A stretch of 64,000 nt of DNA, taken from assembly GCF_000214725.1 (NCBI RefSeq), contig NC_015574.1:2171001-2235000 (forward strand). The letters are read 5' to 3'. Source of the DNA: Methanobacterium paludis. GTDB lineage: Archaea > Methanobacteriota > Methanobacteria > Methanobacteriales > Methanobacteriaceae. Each line of letters begins with the position of its first letter. The stretch's first letter is position 1. Under the pieces are notes generated by a model that saw nothing but the letters and a program-made list of their open reading frames with translations, did no database searches and had not been told where the DNA came from. Positions 28,137-39,074 of the stretch are shown piece after piece. The translations under genes and the position numbers were made by a program.

Positions 28137-29165
28137 ATGGTAACATACTCAGAATCAGGTGTTGACATAAGTCTTGAGGAGGCAACAGTTTCTGCGCTAA
28201 CCTCAAAACTAAAGGAAACCCTTAACTTCAGGAACGTAATGACAGAAAGCGGACATTTCGCCGCACTGGTTAAACTTGGTGATAAAGCCATTGCAATGAG
28301 CACAGATGGTGTTGGAAGTAAGATACTCGTAGCTGAGATGATGAAAAAATACGACACTGTAGGTATAGACTGCGTTGCAATGGTAGTAAACGACATACTA
28401 TGCGTTGGAGCAGAACCCATAGCAATGGTGGATTATTTGGCCGTTGAAAAACCCGATCCAGAAGCTGCAGCCCAGATAGGTGCAGGACTTGCAGAGGGAG
28501 CCAGACAGGCCAATGTTGCAATGATTGGCGGCGAAACTGCTTCATTACCCGAAATCATTAAGAATTTCGACCTTGCAGGTACAGGTATGGGGATCGTTGA
28601 CAGCGATAAGGTAATAACAGGTAAAGATATTCATGAAGGCGACGTTTTAATAGGAATAGAAAGCAGTGGAATTCACAGCAACGGATTGAGTCTTGCAAGG
28701 AATATATTCTTTGAAGAATCTAATTTTAAAGTGGATGACCCCCTTCCAGATGATCCAGATACATCTGTGGGTTCTGCATTACTAAAACCAACCATAATAT
28801 ATGTAAACCCCATTACTGAACTTTTAAAAACGGATGTTGATGTCCATGGACTTGCCCACATAACTGGCGGCGGATTTACAAATCTTAAAAGGCTTAAAAA
28901 AGGCATTGGTTATGATATAAATAATTTACCCGAACCAAATCCTTTATTCATGTCTATATATTCTTTAGGCGTGCCGTTAGATGAGATGTATCATGTTTTT
29001 AATATGGGCATAGGTTTTGTTGTTATTGTAAGAGAAGACGATGCAGACAGAACCGTAAAGATTATAGAAAAGTATAACAAAGCTTATAGAATAGGGTATG
29101 TCTTCGAAGACCCTGAAGAAAAGGTTAAAATAAAAGCCTTTGATGAACGTATTATCACGTTATAA
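28137..29165 (+). CDS. purM: Phosphoribosylformylglycinamidine cyclo-ligase
   Basis: A 342-residue AIR synthetase (purine pathway step 5), which closes the imidazole ring with ATP. The N-terminal YSESGVDISLEEA, the STDGVGSKILVAEMMKKYDT ATP-site segment, the VNDILCVGAEPIAMVDYLA block, GGETASLPEI and AHITGGGFTNLKR are all present. ATG 28137 follows ACGGTGAATTT. It precedes comC after a 120-base AT-rich gap. Confidence 0.95.
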   Translation: MVTYSESGVDISLEEATVSALTSKLKETLNFRNVMTESGHFAALVKLGDKAIAMSTDGVGSKILVAEMMKKYDTVGIDCVAMVVNDILCVGAEPIAMVDYLAVEKPDPEAAAQIGAGLAEGARQANVAMIGGETASLPEIIKNFDLAGTGMGIVDSDKVITGKDIHEGDVLIGIESSGIHSNGLSLARNIFFEESNFKVDDPLPDDPDTSVGSALLKPTIIYVNPITELLKTDVDVHGLAHITGGGFTNLKRLKKGIGYDINNLPEPNPLFMSIYSLGVPLDEMYHVFNMGIGFVVIVREDDADRTVKIIEKYNKAYRIGYVFEDPEEKVKIKAFDERIITL

Positions 29166-29285
29166 TTTAATTAAAGTTTGTAAATTTTAAATTAATTACT
29201 TTTTGTGAATTAATTACTGAATTACAAACTAGTTTTAATTTATAAACTAATTCAACTTATAAAATCAAATTTTGAAGGTGCAGAG

Positions 29286-30314
29286 ATGAATATAACAATA
29301 GAACAGGAAAGATCAATAGTTATCGAGATCCTAAAAAGGATGGACGTGCCCGAAGAAGACGCAGAAATCGTTGCAGATGTAACCGTAGACGCAGATCTCA
29401 AAGGGTTCACATCCCACGGAATTGGCAGATTCCCCCAATATATTAAAGGATTAAAGTTAGGTTTCATAAACCCCAGCTCAGAAATAACAATTGAAAAGGA
29501 GACTGTTTCAACAGCCCTTATAAATGGTAACCATGGATTTGGACAAGTTGTAACGTACAAAGGTATGGAACTTGCAATGGAAAAGGCACATGAAACAGGT
29601 ATAGGACTTGTTGGGATACACGATTCAAACCATTTCGGTGTTACAGGCTACTACTCAGATATGGCCCTAATGAAAAACATGATCGGAGTAGTAATAGCCA
29701 ACACAGAACCTGCAGTGGCCCCTTTAGGTGGAAAAGAGCCAATAATTGGTACAAACCCCATAGCAATCGGCATACCCTCAAACAAAAATTACATATCTGT
29801 AGATATGGCAACATCTGCATCAGCAAGGGGAAAACTTATTGAAGCAGCACGTAAAGGTGAAAAAATCCCTGAAAACGTTGCACTGGACGCCGAGGGACAT
29901 CCAACAATAGATCCTGAGGAAGCCCTCAAGGGTTCAATACTACCATTTGGAGCCCACAAAGGTTACGCACTTTCATTCATGATAGAAATACTCGCAGGAC
30001 CCTTGGTAAAGGCTGCTTTTGGTAAAAAAGTCACTGGAACGGCCAGTTCAGATGAGATATGTACCAAAGGAGATCTTATAACAGTCATAGACCCTACGAA
30101 ACTCTGCGACATTGAAAAGTTCAAAGAAGATGTAGACGATTTCGTAGAAGAAATTAAAGCTCCTGGAAATGTTTTCATACCCGGGGACATGGAAGTGCGC
30201 AACGTTGAAAATCACAAAAAAGCAGGAATTGGCCTGGACGATAAACTCTTAAATCAGCTTAAAGAAATAGCTGAGGAAGTATCATTCGATCTTGAGGGTT
30301 TTTTAGGTGAATAA
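29286..30314 (+). CDS. comC: L-sulfolactate dehydrogenase (coenzyme M biosynthesis)
   Basis: A 342-residue member of the malate/L-lactate/sulfolactate dehydrogenase (Ldh_2) family. It has DLKGFTSHGIGRFPQYIKGL, IHDSNHFGVTGYYSDMA (substrate-site His), GTNPIAIGIP and LPFGAHKGYALSFMIEI. The adjacent comD identifies it as ComC, which oxidises (R)-sulfolactate to sulfopyruvate with NAD+. The RBS GAAGGTG precedes ATG 29286. A malate dehydrogenase assignment would fit the family but not the context. Confidence 0.9.
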   Translation: MNITIEQERSIVIEILKRMDVPEEDAEIVADVTVDADLKGFTSHGIGRFPQYIKGLKLGFINPSSEITIEKETVSTALINGNHGFGQVVTYKGMELAMEKAHETGIGLVGIHDSNHFGVTGYYSDMALMKNMIGVVIANTEPAVAPLGGKEPIIGTNPIAIGIPSNKNYISVDMATSASARGKLIEAARKGEKIPENVALDAEGHPTIDPEEALKGSILPFGAHKGYALSFMIEILAGPLVKAAFGKKVTGTASSDEICTKGDLITVIDPTKLCDIEKFKEDVDDFVEEIKAPGNVFIPGDMEVRNVENHKKAGIGLDDKLLNQLKEIAEEVSFDLEGFLGE

Positions 30315-30335
30315 TTCTCAAATTAAGGTGTGTTA

Positions 30336-30827
30336 ATGGACAGTAGCCAAGCAGTTTATGATGCACTCAAGACAGCAGGGATAAACTTTATAGTCACCCT
30401 GCCATGCGTTAACCTTGGAAAAATACTGGATATGGTAGAATGCGACCCTGAAATAATCCATGTACCAGTTACAAGGGAAGAGGAAGGTTTTGGAATCTGT
30501 GCCGGGGCATTCATGGGTGGGAAAAAACCTGCAATACTCATGCAAAATTCAGGTCTCGGTAATTCTGTAAATGTGCTGGCATCACTTTTCAAGCTTTACA
30601 ACTTCCCAGTTCTCATGATCATGAGCCACAGGGGGACTCTGGGTGAGAAGATATCTGCCCAAATGCCCATGGGAAAGGCCACACCAAAGGTTCTTGATGC
30701 ACTGGACATACCTCACTTCAATCCTAAAACACCTGCAGAGGCATTGAAGGTTATTCCAGATGCATGGAACCTTTCAGAAACTGGAGGCACACCTGTGGGG
30801 ATATTGCTTGATATCACATTTTGGTGA
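30336..30827 (+). CDS. comD: Sulfopyruvate decarboxylase subunit alpha
   Basis: A 163-residue Pyr-type half of a thiamine-diphosphate decarboxylase. It contains INFIVTLPCVNLGKILDM, the conserved Glu region VTREEEGFGICAGAFMGGKK and LMQNSGLGNSVNVLASL. ComD pairs with ComE to convert sulfopyruvate to sulfoacetaldehyde in coenzyme M synthesis. ATG 30336 is preferred, as AAGGTG lies just upstream; GTG 30330 is in frame. It lies 21 bases after comC. Its partner gene comE is 2.3 kb away, beyond a flavoprotein/MarR block. Confidence 0.93.
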   Translation: MDSSQAVYDALKTAGINFIVTLPCVNLGKILDMVECDPEIIHVPVTREEEGFGICAGAFMGGKKPAILMQNSGLGNSVNVLASLFKLYNFPVLMIMSHRGTLGEKISAQMPMGKATPKVLDALDIPHFNPKTPAEALKVIPDAWNLSETGGTPVGILLDITFW

Positions 30828-31019
30828 TGAAAACAAATTTAACCTTTAATTTCTTTTTGATCTTCTTTTTTGATTAGATACTAAAAAGAAATTTTTTTAC
30901 TGATTTCTTTTGAAATATATAAAACAAGTTTTTATTTTTCTGATTTATTATTCGTTACCTTTAACTCTTTGAATCTATCATTTATTTATTTGATTATTTT
31001 ACTCTGATTAAAACAGCTT

Positions 31020-31664
31020 TTACTTTCTTGCAAATCTTGCACCCATATCAAAGGCTTTTTCACAGTCCTTTGGAAATATCTCTTCTTTTCTTTTAAGTTT
31101 TGCTTCAGGGTCAAAACGTGAAGAAACATATTTAGAGTAATCGTTGAATTGATAAGTATCTGTAACAATTAATGACTCCGATTTTCCAATTATGCGTTCA
31201 ACAAAACTTTCTGAAAGTTTAAACTGTTCAAGGTAACCTATTTCTTTCATCACTTCCTCAGTTACCCCCATGGTATAAATAAAACCTACAGGTATCCTTT
31301 TAGGGAAAAGTGTTGATCCTTCATTATCATAAACCAGATAAGGGAATATTAACCTCTCAAAAAAGGATCTCATCTCACCTGTGGCTGTTCCAAGGTAAAT
31401 TGGAGATCCAAGGATCAGTGCATCGCTTTCAGTGATTCTATCAAGAATTGGGGTTAGATCATCCTTGATGTTGCATCTACCGTAGCTTTTTCCACCCTTC
31501 AACTTACAGGCAAAACAGCTTTTACAACCTTTATAATTGATATCATACAGGTTTACAAGTTCTGTTTCTGCCCCCTGTGATCTGGCCCCTTCAAGGGCTT
31601 TTTCAAGCAGCGTTGCAGTGTTCCATTTCTTTCTCGGGCTTCCATTAATTGCAATGACCTTCAT
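31020..31664 (-). CDS. Iron-sulfur flavoprotein (NADPH-dependent FMN reductase family), copy 1
   Basis: A 214-residue flavodoxin-fold protein starting KVIAINGSPRKKWNTATLLE (FMN phosphate loop). The cluster-type motif is CKSCFACKLKGGKSYGRC, that is CX2CX2CX10C. GSPIYLGTATGEMRSFFERL is the family flavin-binding segment. Iron-sulfur flavoproteins in methanogens are linked to oxidative stress and electron transfer. ATG 31664 follows GGGGGT; an upstream start at 31709 would add residues without family support. It lies downstream of a second flavoprotein in the same direction, so the two are probably an operon. Confidence 0.85.
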   Translation of the reverse strand: MKVIAINGSPRKKWNTATLLEKALEGARSQGAETELVNLYDINYKGCKSCFACKLKGGKSYGRCNIKDDLTPILDRITESDALILGSPIYLGTATGEMRSFFERLIFPYLVYDNEGSTLFPKRIPVGFIYTMGVTEEVMKEIGYLEQFKLSESFVERIIGKSESLIVTDTYQFNDYSKYVSSRFDPEAKLKRKEEIFPKDCEKAFDMGARFARK

Positions 31665-31738
31665 TGTATACCCCCAATTTATCAGCAATCCAATGTTATT
31701 TCCCATCAAGTAAATTTTCTTTATTTCAACAAATAAAC

Positions 31739-32293
31739 CTAACTGACCAAGTTTTTACCTGATTCTCTGGCTTTTTTCAAGACCTCTTCCTTGTTTTTAA
31801 CTTCACCAGGGGCCTGGTTTCCGTTTGAGGAAAGTACTTCCTTGACGTTGTAGCCTAAAAGGTTGAACATGTCTCTTGTGGAATTTATGTACCCTTCAAA
31901 CATTTTTTCGTCTGGGTTTCCCTGTGAGAAAACAAGTGCCACGTCTTTTTTGCCGTATTTTTCTTCAAATCCTGTCATGAAGAATGCGTAAAGTCTATCT
32001 GTGAATAGTTTTGCCTGGGCTGACATCTGCCACATGTAAATAGGAGCACCCAGTACGAAAGCATCGGCTTCTTTTATTTTTTTATAAATGGTCTGCATGT
32101 CATCGTCTGTTGCACAATCGCCATTATTACCTTTGCAGTGCTGGCAAGCCTGGCAAGGTTTAATATCCATTTTATTCAGATTGAAAATTTCTGTTTCTGC
32201 CCCTTCCTCAGAAGCTCCTTTCAACATTTCTCCAACGAGAATCTCAGTATTCCCGCCCTCCCTTGGGCTTCCTACAAATCCTACTACTTTCAT
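31739..32293 (-). CDS. Iron-sulfur flavoprotein (NADPH-dependent FMN reductase family), copy 2
   Basis: A 184-residue flavodoxin-fold protein (KVVGFVGSPREGGNTEILVG). The compact cysteine motif CQACQHCKGNNGDC is CX2CX2CX6C, matching the [4Fe-4S] motif of the methanogen iron-sulfur flavoprotein Isf. LGAPIYMWQMSAQAKLFTDR is the flavin-site segment. ATG 32293 follows GGAGGTTTAAC. It is divergent from the MarR regulator gene; a 15-base palindrome (32320-32334) lies in its leader, which suggests repression by that regulator. Confidence 0.87.
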   Translation of the reverse strand: MKVVGFVGSPREGGNTEILVGEMLKGASEEGAETEIFNLNKMDIKPCQACQHCKGNNGDCATDDDMQTIYKKIKEADAFVLGAPIYMWQMSAQAKLFTDRLYAFFMTGFEEKYGKKDVALVFSQGNPDEKMFEGYINSTRDMFNLLGYNVKEVLSSNGNQAPGEVKNKEEVLKKARESGKNLVS

Positions 32294-32319
32294 GTTAAAC
32301 CTCCAAATTTTGTATCTCA

Positions 32320-32334
32320 ACAACAAACTGTTGT
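32320..32334. promoter_or_regulatory. Palindrome in the flavoprotein-MarR divergent region
   Basis: ACAACA-AAC-TGTTGT is a perfect 15-base inverted repeat between a minus-strand TATA (about 32341-32352) and the flavoprotein start. A related element, TTGTTG (32408-32413) with CAACAA (32425-32430), lies closer to the marR gene. Both suit MarR-type operators. Confidence 0.45.
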
Positions 32335-32544
32335 ATGTACAAACATATATAAGGTTTTCTACCATACTAAAAAAAGGAACTGTCTTTGGTAACAATCCAT
32401 GAATATTTTGTTGATGCTAACTACCAACAATATTTCATTTAAAGAATAATTTTTATATCAATAAGAACATATTATTTCCCAGCTTAAAAACAGTTTTTTC
32501 ATTTTTAAGTATTTTATAACCATTAAAGTCAAGGAGAAGAGATC

Positions 32545-32973
32545 ATGGGCGATGGATCCCTGTGCAATTGTTTATACTTCACAAGCAACCGATTATCAAG
32601 AGTATTAACTAAGATGGCAGAAGAAGAGTTCAAATCAACGGGCCTTTTCCCATCACAAGCCCTAGCACTCATGATAATCAACGACAAACCCGGAATATCC
32701 CAGAACGATCTCAGCCGTGAGCTTGATATAAAACCCTCAACAACATCCCGTTTTATAGACAAACTCGAACATAAAAACCTTGTCAAAAGAGAAGTTAAAG
32801 GAAAATCCTCTTTTCTTTATTCAACAGCCGATGGATTGTCTTTAATGGAAAAAATAGATACCTGCTGGAAGAACCTTTTTCAACGGTACTCCACAGTTTT
32901 AGGGCAGGAAGAAGGGGCAAAATTAACTAATGCCATTCATAATGCAGTTGACAAACTTGAAAAAGAATTATAA
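32545..32973 (+). CDS. MarR-family transcriptional regulator
   Basis: A 142-residue winged-helix regulator. The LTKMAEEEFKSTGLFPSQAL helix region and DKPGISQNDLSRELDIKPST recognition helix, followed by wing residues KREVKGKSSFLYSTADG, are typical of MarR. RBS AAGGAGAAGAGATC precedes ATG 32545. It is divergent from two iron-sulfur flavoprotein genes that it probably regulates. One N-terminal Cys (about residue 7, GSLCNC region) could sense redox state; this is speculation. Confidence 0.88.
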   Translation: MGDGSLCNCLYFTSNRLSRVLTKMAEEEFKSTGLFPSQALALMIINDKPGISQNDLSRELDIKPSTTSRFIDKLEHKNLVKREVKGKSSFLYSTADGLSLMEKIDTCWKNLFQRYSTVLGQEEGAKLTNAIHNAVDKLEKEL

Positions 32974-33099
32974 CCCTTAATTTAATTAATGGTGATCATT
33001 CTAAATCATTCATGGAATATGTAGAATAATGGGGAAATTTTAGAATAATTGAAATTTTTATTTTTATGAAAATGTAATTGAACAATAAGGTGCAAAAAA

Positions 33100-33645
33100 A
33101 TGAAGAGAATAGACGCTATTTCCAAGATCATCCAAGAGCTTGATGATGAACTGGTGATCTGCAACATAGGATTCCCATCAAGGGAGCTTTACCATGTCAA
33201 AGATTCTAAAACCCATTTCTATATGTTGGGTTCAATGGGCATGGCATCATCCATTGGTTTAGGACTTGCAATGTCCGTTGACAGGAAAGTCGTGGTCTTC
33301 GACGGTGACGGCTCCGTGCTTATGAACATGGGAAGTCTTGTAACCACCTACAATCAGAAACCAGAGAATTTAATACTGGTAGTACTTGACAACGAGTGCT
33401 ACGGCTCAACAGGATGCCAGACCACCTACGCTTCAAACCTTGACCTTGGAAAAGTAGCTGAAGCCGTTGGATTTGAGAGAATTTTCTTCTTTAAAGATGA
33501 AATAAACTTTAAGGATGTATTAAAAGTTAAAGGTCCTGTTTTTGTCCATATGAAGGTTGAAAAGGGTAATGCAAAAGTTCCAATAATTGATATGCATGCT
33601 ACAACCATCAAAGACAGATTTATGAAAGAAGTTTGCAGAGAATAA
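33100..33645 (+). CDS. comE: Sulfopyruvate decarboxylase subunit beta
   Basis: A 181-residue thiamine-diphosphate-binding half of sulfopyruvate decarboxylase. The TPP/Mg motif is FDGDGSVLMNMGSLVTTYNQ (GDG...N type). CNIGFPSRELYH and LGSMGMASSIGLGLAM are conserved in the family. It works with ComD in coenzyme M synthesis. RBS AAGGTG precedes ATG 33100. It has been separated from comC-comD by three redox-related genes. Confidence 0.93.
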   Translation: MKRIDAISKIIQELDDELVICNIGFPSRELYHVKDSKTHFYMLGSMGMASSIGLGLAMSVDRKVVVFDGDGSVLMNMGSLVTTYNQKPENLILVVLDNECYGSTGCQTTYASNLDLGKVAEAVGFERIFFFKDEINFKDVLKVKGPVFVHMKVEKGNAKVPIIDMHATTIKDRFMKEVCRE

Positions 33646-33960
33646 GAATACGGATTATAATTTTATAGATCTAAAATTTATTTTCTTTATTCTTTAAGGT
33701 TTCTATAAGGATAATGATGGAAATAATCAAAGTAATTTTCTGAAATTACACAGAATTTCCTAAATTATGCTGGAATTATATCTGAATTATCTGAATTATT
33801 TTTGCAAATATCTAGATGTCAAATTTAAATGTAAAATTTGCAGATGTGAACCTAAGTTATGAAGAATAAAAATGAGTATAATGAAAATATGGAATAGAAT
33901 TGATTAAAAAAGAATTGATTAAAAATAGGAAATATAGAAAAAGAATAGTCAATTTGTCTT
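33646..33960. other. AT-rich intergenic region between comE and hisE
   Basis: About 315 bases between convergent genes. It holds only AT-rich DNA with T- and A-rich tracts, suitable for termination of both genes. No ORF or structured element was recognised. Confidence 0.5.
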
Positions 33961-34248
33961 TTAACTTCTTCTCCTTTTGAATTCATCTAAAATCTCGTCC
34001 AGTTCCACACCTTTATAAACCATAAGGACCATTGTGTGGAAAAAGAGATCTACAGCTTCATAAACAAGGTTTTCATCGTTTTTAGAGGCAATTATAACTT
34101 CAGCAGCTTCTTCACCTACCTTTTCAAGTATCTTGTCCTCTGCCCTTTTGTCGCTGTCCTGCATAAGGTGTGATGTGTATGAATCTACGGGGTTATCGCG
34201 TCTGTCCTCCAAAACCCTGTAAACCTCCCTTATTATCTCTTCTTTCAC
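33961..34248 (-). CDS. hisE: Phosphoribosyl-ATP pyrophosphatase
   Basis: A 95-residue all-helical MazG-fold enzyme of histidine biosynthesis, step 2. SYTSHLMQDSDKRAEDKILE and GEEAAEVIIASK with EAVDLFFHTMVLM carry the metal-binding Glu/Asp residues. The start is GTG 34248, overlapping the stop of the CBS-ParB gene in a GTGA arrangement, with GGAGATTAAAAA as RBS. The overlap indicates translational coupling. HisI is not fused. Confidence 0.92.
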   Translation of the reverse strand: MKEEIIREVYRVLEDRRDNPVDSYTSHLMQDSDKRAEDKILEKVGEEAAEVIIASKNDENLVYEAVDLFFHTMVLMVYKGVELDEILDEFKRRRS

Positions 34249-35057
34249 TTTTTAATCTCCTTTTTAAGGCTGAATTCCTTTTTAATGCTTCCTGTTATTG
34301 CGATAAGTGGGTGCTGTGCGTCGTCTATTACTTCAATATCCTCAAATGAGAATATACCATTTTTATCGGCTGTTTTCTCAAGTCCAAGTACCATATCCTT
34401 ATCAATCTGGATCACATAAGAATCAATCTCATCGTAACCCAGTTTACGGGCTGCAACTGTCCTATGATGTCCATCAACAAGAACAAAACGGTTTCCAACT
34501 TTAACAACTATGGTTGGCTCTGCAAGACCCCTCTTAAGTTCGTAAGTCCTTCCCTGTAATTCATCGGCGTATATTTTGTCCTGGGTCGGTCTGAGATTCT
34601 TTATTGGCACTTTCATACGCACCAGTTTGGTTTTGATGTCATAAAGTTGTTCCAGAGTTTTTTTGAAGTAGTTAACCTTCAGTGGAGTGGACCTCTCGAT
34701 GTGTGAGCGGACAATATCAGTATTTGTTAATATACCAACCAATTTACTTGCTTTATCCACAACAGGAAGTCTTGATATCCCCATACGGAACATTACCCTT
34801 GCTGCATCCGTTATTGGCATTTCATGGTCTGCAACCACCACGTCCGTTGACATTATACCGCTGACCTCGGGTACCCATTCTTTGAGGAGAAGATCAAAAG
34901 CCGTCACCATTCCAATTACTTCCCCATTGGTTTTAACTGGAAATCCATCGTGTCCTGTGGCCTTCATAAGCTCTATAACTTCCTCATTAGGCGTATCAGG
35001 TGTCACTGTTATAACATCTCTGGTCATATAATCTTTTACTAAAGCTGAACTCGTCAT
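34245..35057 (-). CDS. CBS-pair protein fused to a ParB-like nuclease domain
   Basis: A 270-residue protein. Residues 1-130 hold two CBS domains (VKDYMTRDVITVTPDTPNEE and VSGIMSTDVVVADHEMPITD). Residues about 145-250 are a ParB/sulfiredoxin-like domain with VPIKNLRPTQDKIYADELQG and the conserved LVDGHHRTVAARKLGYDEI. CBS pairs bind adenine nucleotides, so an adenylate-gated DNA/RNA-binding or kinase-like activity is possible. It overlaps hisE by four bases. ATG 35057 follows GGAGATTTGA. Confidence 0.85.
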   Translation of the reverse strand: MTSSALVKDYMTRDVITVTPDTPNEEVIELMKATGHDGFPVKTNGEVIGMVTAFDLLLKEWVPEVSGIMSTDVVVADHEMPITDAARVMFRMGISRLPVVDKASKLVGILTNTDIVRSHIERSTPLKVNYFKKTLEQLYDIKTKLVRMKVPIKNLRPTQDKIYADELQGRTYELKRGLAEPTIVVKVGNRFVLVDGHHRTVAARKLGYDEIDSYVIQIDKDMVLGLEKTADKNGIFSFEDIEVIDDAQHPLIAITGSIKKEFSLKKEIKK

Positions 35058-35079
35058 TCAAATCTCCTATAACTTAGAA

Positions 35080-35307
35080 TCACTTTTTCCATAATACTTT
35101 ATTATCAAATTCTATTTTAACAATTCTATGATATGGAATATGTGTTCCTTCTTTTAATATTAAGAATCCACCTTCTAACTTTTCTATAGAAATTCCATCA
35201 ATTGTTTTAAGGTTTCCTTGTACCCCTCTATGGATGTAGGTTATTTTTGTTCCATCAATCTCCATTTCAGGATGCCATAAAATCATGTTTATGATGTTTT
35301 TCGCCAT
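35080..35307 (-). CDS. DUF504/UPF0248 small protein
   Basis: A 75-residue protein of the DUF504 (UPF0248, MJ1316-like) family, recognised from ILWHPEMEIDG, the IHRGVQGNLKTI segment and IPYHRIVKIEF. Members are small basic, probably RNA-binding, domains of unknown role. ATG 35307 follows AGGTTTCAAG. It lies between gatB and the CBS-ParB gene in the same direction and may be co-transcribed with both. Confidence 0.85.
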   Translation of the reverse strand: MAKNIINMILWHPEMEIDGTKITYIHRGVQGNLKTIDGISIEKLEGGFLILKEGTHIPYHRIVKIEFDNKVLWKK

Positions 35308-35389
35308 CTTGAAACCTATTTCCTAAATTTATTAAAAATCTATTCTAAATAAACTTAGTTTTTTGGTTTATAGCAAGTATGTTTAAATT

Positions 35390-36771
<1,382 letters not shown>

Positions 36772-36840
36772 TAAATGAATTTTACTGTGAGTGTAAATTT
36801 TTTATTTGAATATTTTTTTAATAGTTAATTTTTTTAATAG

Positions 36841-37854
36841 TTAACCCTTATCTTGTTCTGATTTATTATTGAGACACTGATCAATATATCTTTTTATAAA
36901 GGGCTCAACTTTTGGATCAGGAATTTTACCTGTCTTCAGCATGCAAAAATCTGTAAAAGTACCTTCAAGTTCTCGACCTGCCCATAAAACCTCATTTTCG
37001 GCCCTTTTAGCATATCCTGTTCCAAACATCTTAAATAATGGGAACTTGGTAATTCCAGTGGCACCTGCAAGAATTAGAGGACCTATGTTAGCCAGGTTAT
37101 CTGTCCAAGTGCCTGTGATTATCTTAAGTTTAGGAAATTTAATCCTGGTGGCTGCAACAACCCCTGCATAATATAAAGATGCAGGTTGAGGCTCGTTCTC
37201 ATAGATAGTATCTTTGTGTGGGTTTAGAGAGTAGAAAGTCACCCTGTTTATTCCAACGGTTTGTATCATGTCCCAAAGATATTTCAGATCATCTGGAGTT
37301 TCTCCAAGACCCAAAATAATTGTTATTGCTTTTTCAAACCCTAGATCTCCTGCAAGTTCAAGCATCTCAACTATATCGTCAAGAGATTTGCTTGGACAGA
37401 TTTTATCATGAAGTTCAGGGTTTGCAACTTCCACAGCCCCAGTTACCCCTGCTATTTCTTCTCCGTAGGCATCAAGATCTTTCGTTATGCCCACGTTAAG
37501 CCAGACAGGTTTTCCAGTTATCTTGTGGATACTTTCACATATGTTTTTTATCTCAGGAGTAGTGAAAGCACCATAACCACCTGATAGAAATTCTACATTC
37601 CATCCCAATCTCTTTGTGAGTTCTGCTTCTGCAAAAATTGATTCTTCACTTCTACGTGCCTTTGCTGGTTCTCGGATCTTGGACTTCTGGGAGGACATAT
37701 AACAAAATGCGCAGTCTCCCTTTTCGCACCACCATGAAAGGAAAATTGCCCGTTCAAGGGATATTTTATTCCCATGTTCTTTTAAGGTGATTTCGTTGGC
37801 CTTGTTGATGAGTTCAATGGTTTGAAAGCTTTTGATTTTTCTGATGAGATTCAT
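36841..37854 (-). CDS. HmdB/biotin-synthase-like radical SAM protein
   Basis: A 337-residue radical SAM protein. The cluster motif is WWCEKGDCAFCYM, that is CX4CX2C rather than the standard CX3CX2C. GWNVEFLSGGYGAFTTPEI, ILGLGETPDDLKYLW and NPHKDTIYENEPQP resemble biotin synthase-like enzymes and the HmdB group, whose known motif is CX5CX2C. HmdB takes part in making the guanylylpyridinol cofactor of Hmd hydrogenase, but no hmd or hcg gene is in the window. ATG 37854 is preferred (AAAAGGTAAAC upstream). I call it HmdB-like; the product is unknown. Confidence 0.7.
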   Translation of the reverse strand: MNLIRKIKSFQTIELINKANEITLKEHGNKISLERAIFLSWWCEKGDCAFCYMSSQKSKIREPAKARRSEESIFAEAELTKRLGWNVEFLSGGYGAFTTPEIKNICESIHKITGKPVWLNVGITKDLDAYGEEIAGVTGAVEVANPELHDKICPSKSLDDIVEMLELAGDLGFEKAITIILGLGETPDDLKYLWDMIQTVGINRVTFYSLNPHKDTIYENEPQPASLYYAGVVAATRIKFPKLKIITGTWTDNLANIGPLILAGATGITKFPLFKMFGTGYAKRAENEVLWAGRELEGTFTDFCMLKTGKIPDPKVEPFIKRYIDQCLNNKSEQDKG

Positions 37855-37895
37855 GTTTACCTTTTCTCTCAATTTAGTGAATTTCATTGGGAATT

Positions 37896-37939
37896 CATTG
37901 CTGAAGAATTCAATAGGCATTGCTGAAGAATTCAATAGG
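37896..37939. repeat. Perfect 22-base tandem duplication upstream of the radical SAM gene
   Basis: A 22-base unit beginning CATTGCTGAAGAATTC occurs at 37896-37917 and immediately again at 37918-37939. The unit length is not a multiple of three, so it argues that the real start is downstream at 37854. It may affect promoter spacing. Confidence 0.75.
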
Positions 37940-38623
<684 letters not shown>

Positions 38624-38627
38624 CTCT

Positions 38628-38704
<77 letters not shown>

Positions 38705-38748
38705 TGTATTCATTAATAAAATATTATTTGAAAATTCGATAAATAATT

Positions 38749-38826
<78 letters not shown>

Positions 38827-38895
38827 TTAAATTTTGAAGTTTTAGTTTGAAATGATTTTAGATCATTCTAACAACATACCATGCAATGTGCAATT

Positions 38896-38980
38896 GCGGG
38901 GGTGCCCGAGTCAGGTCAAAGGGGACAGGCTTAGGACCTGTTGGCATAGGCCTACCAGGGTTCGAACCCCTGCCCCCGCA
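38896..38980 (+). tRNA. tRNA-Leu (anticodon TAG)
   Basis: Acceptor stem GCGGGGG pairs with CCCCCGC, discriminator A. The anticodon loop is CTTAGGA with anticodon TAG. A long variable arm (TTGGCATAGGCCTACC region) marks it as a class II tRNA. 85 bases. Confidence 0.95.
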
Positions 38981-39001
38981 CTCAAAAGATAAATTTCATA
39001 T

Positions 39002-39074
<73 letters not shown>

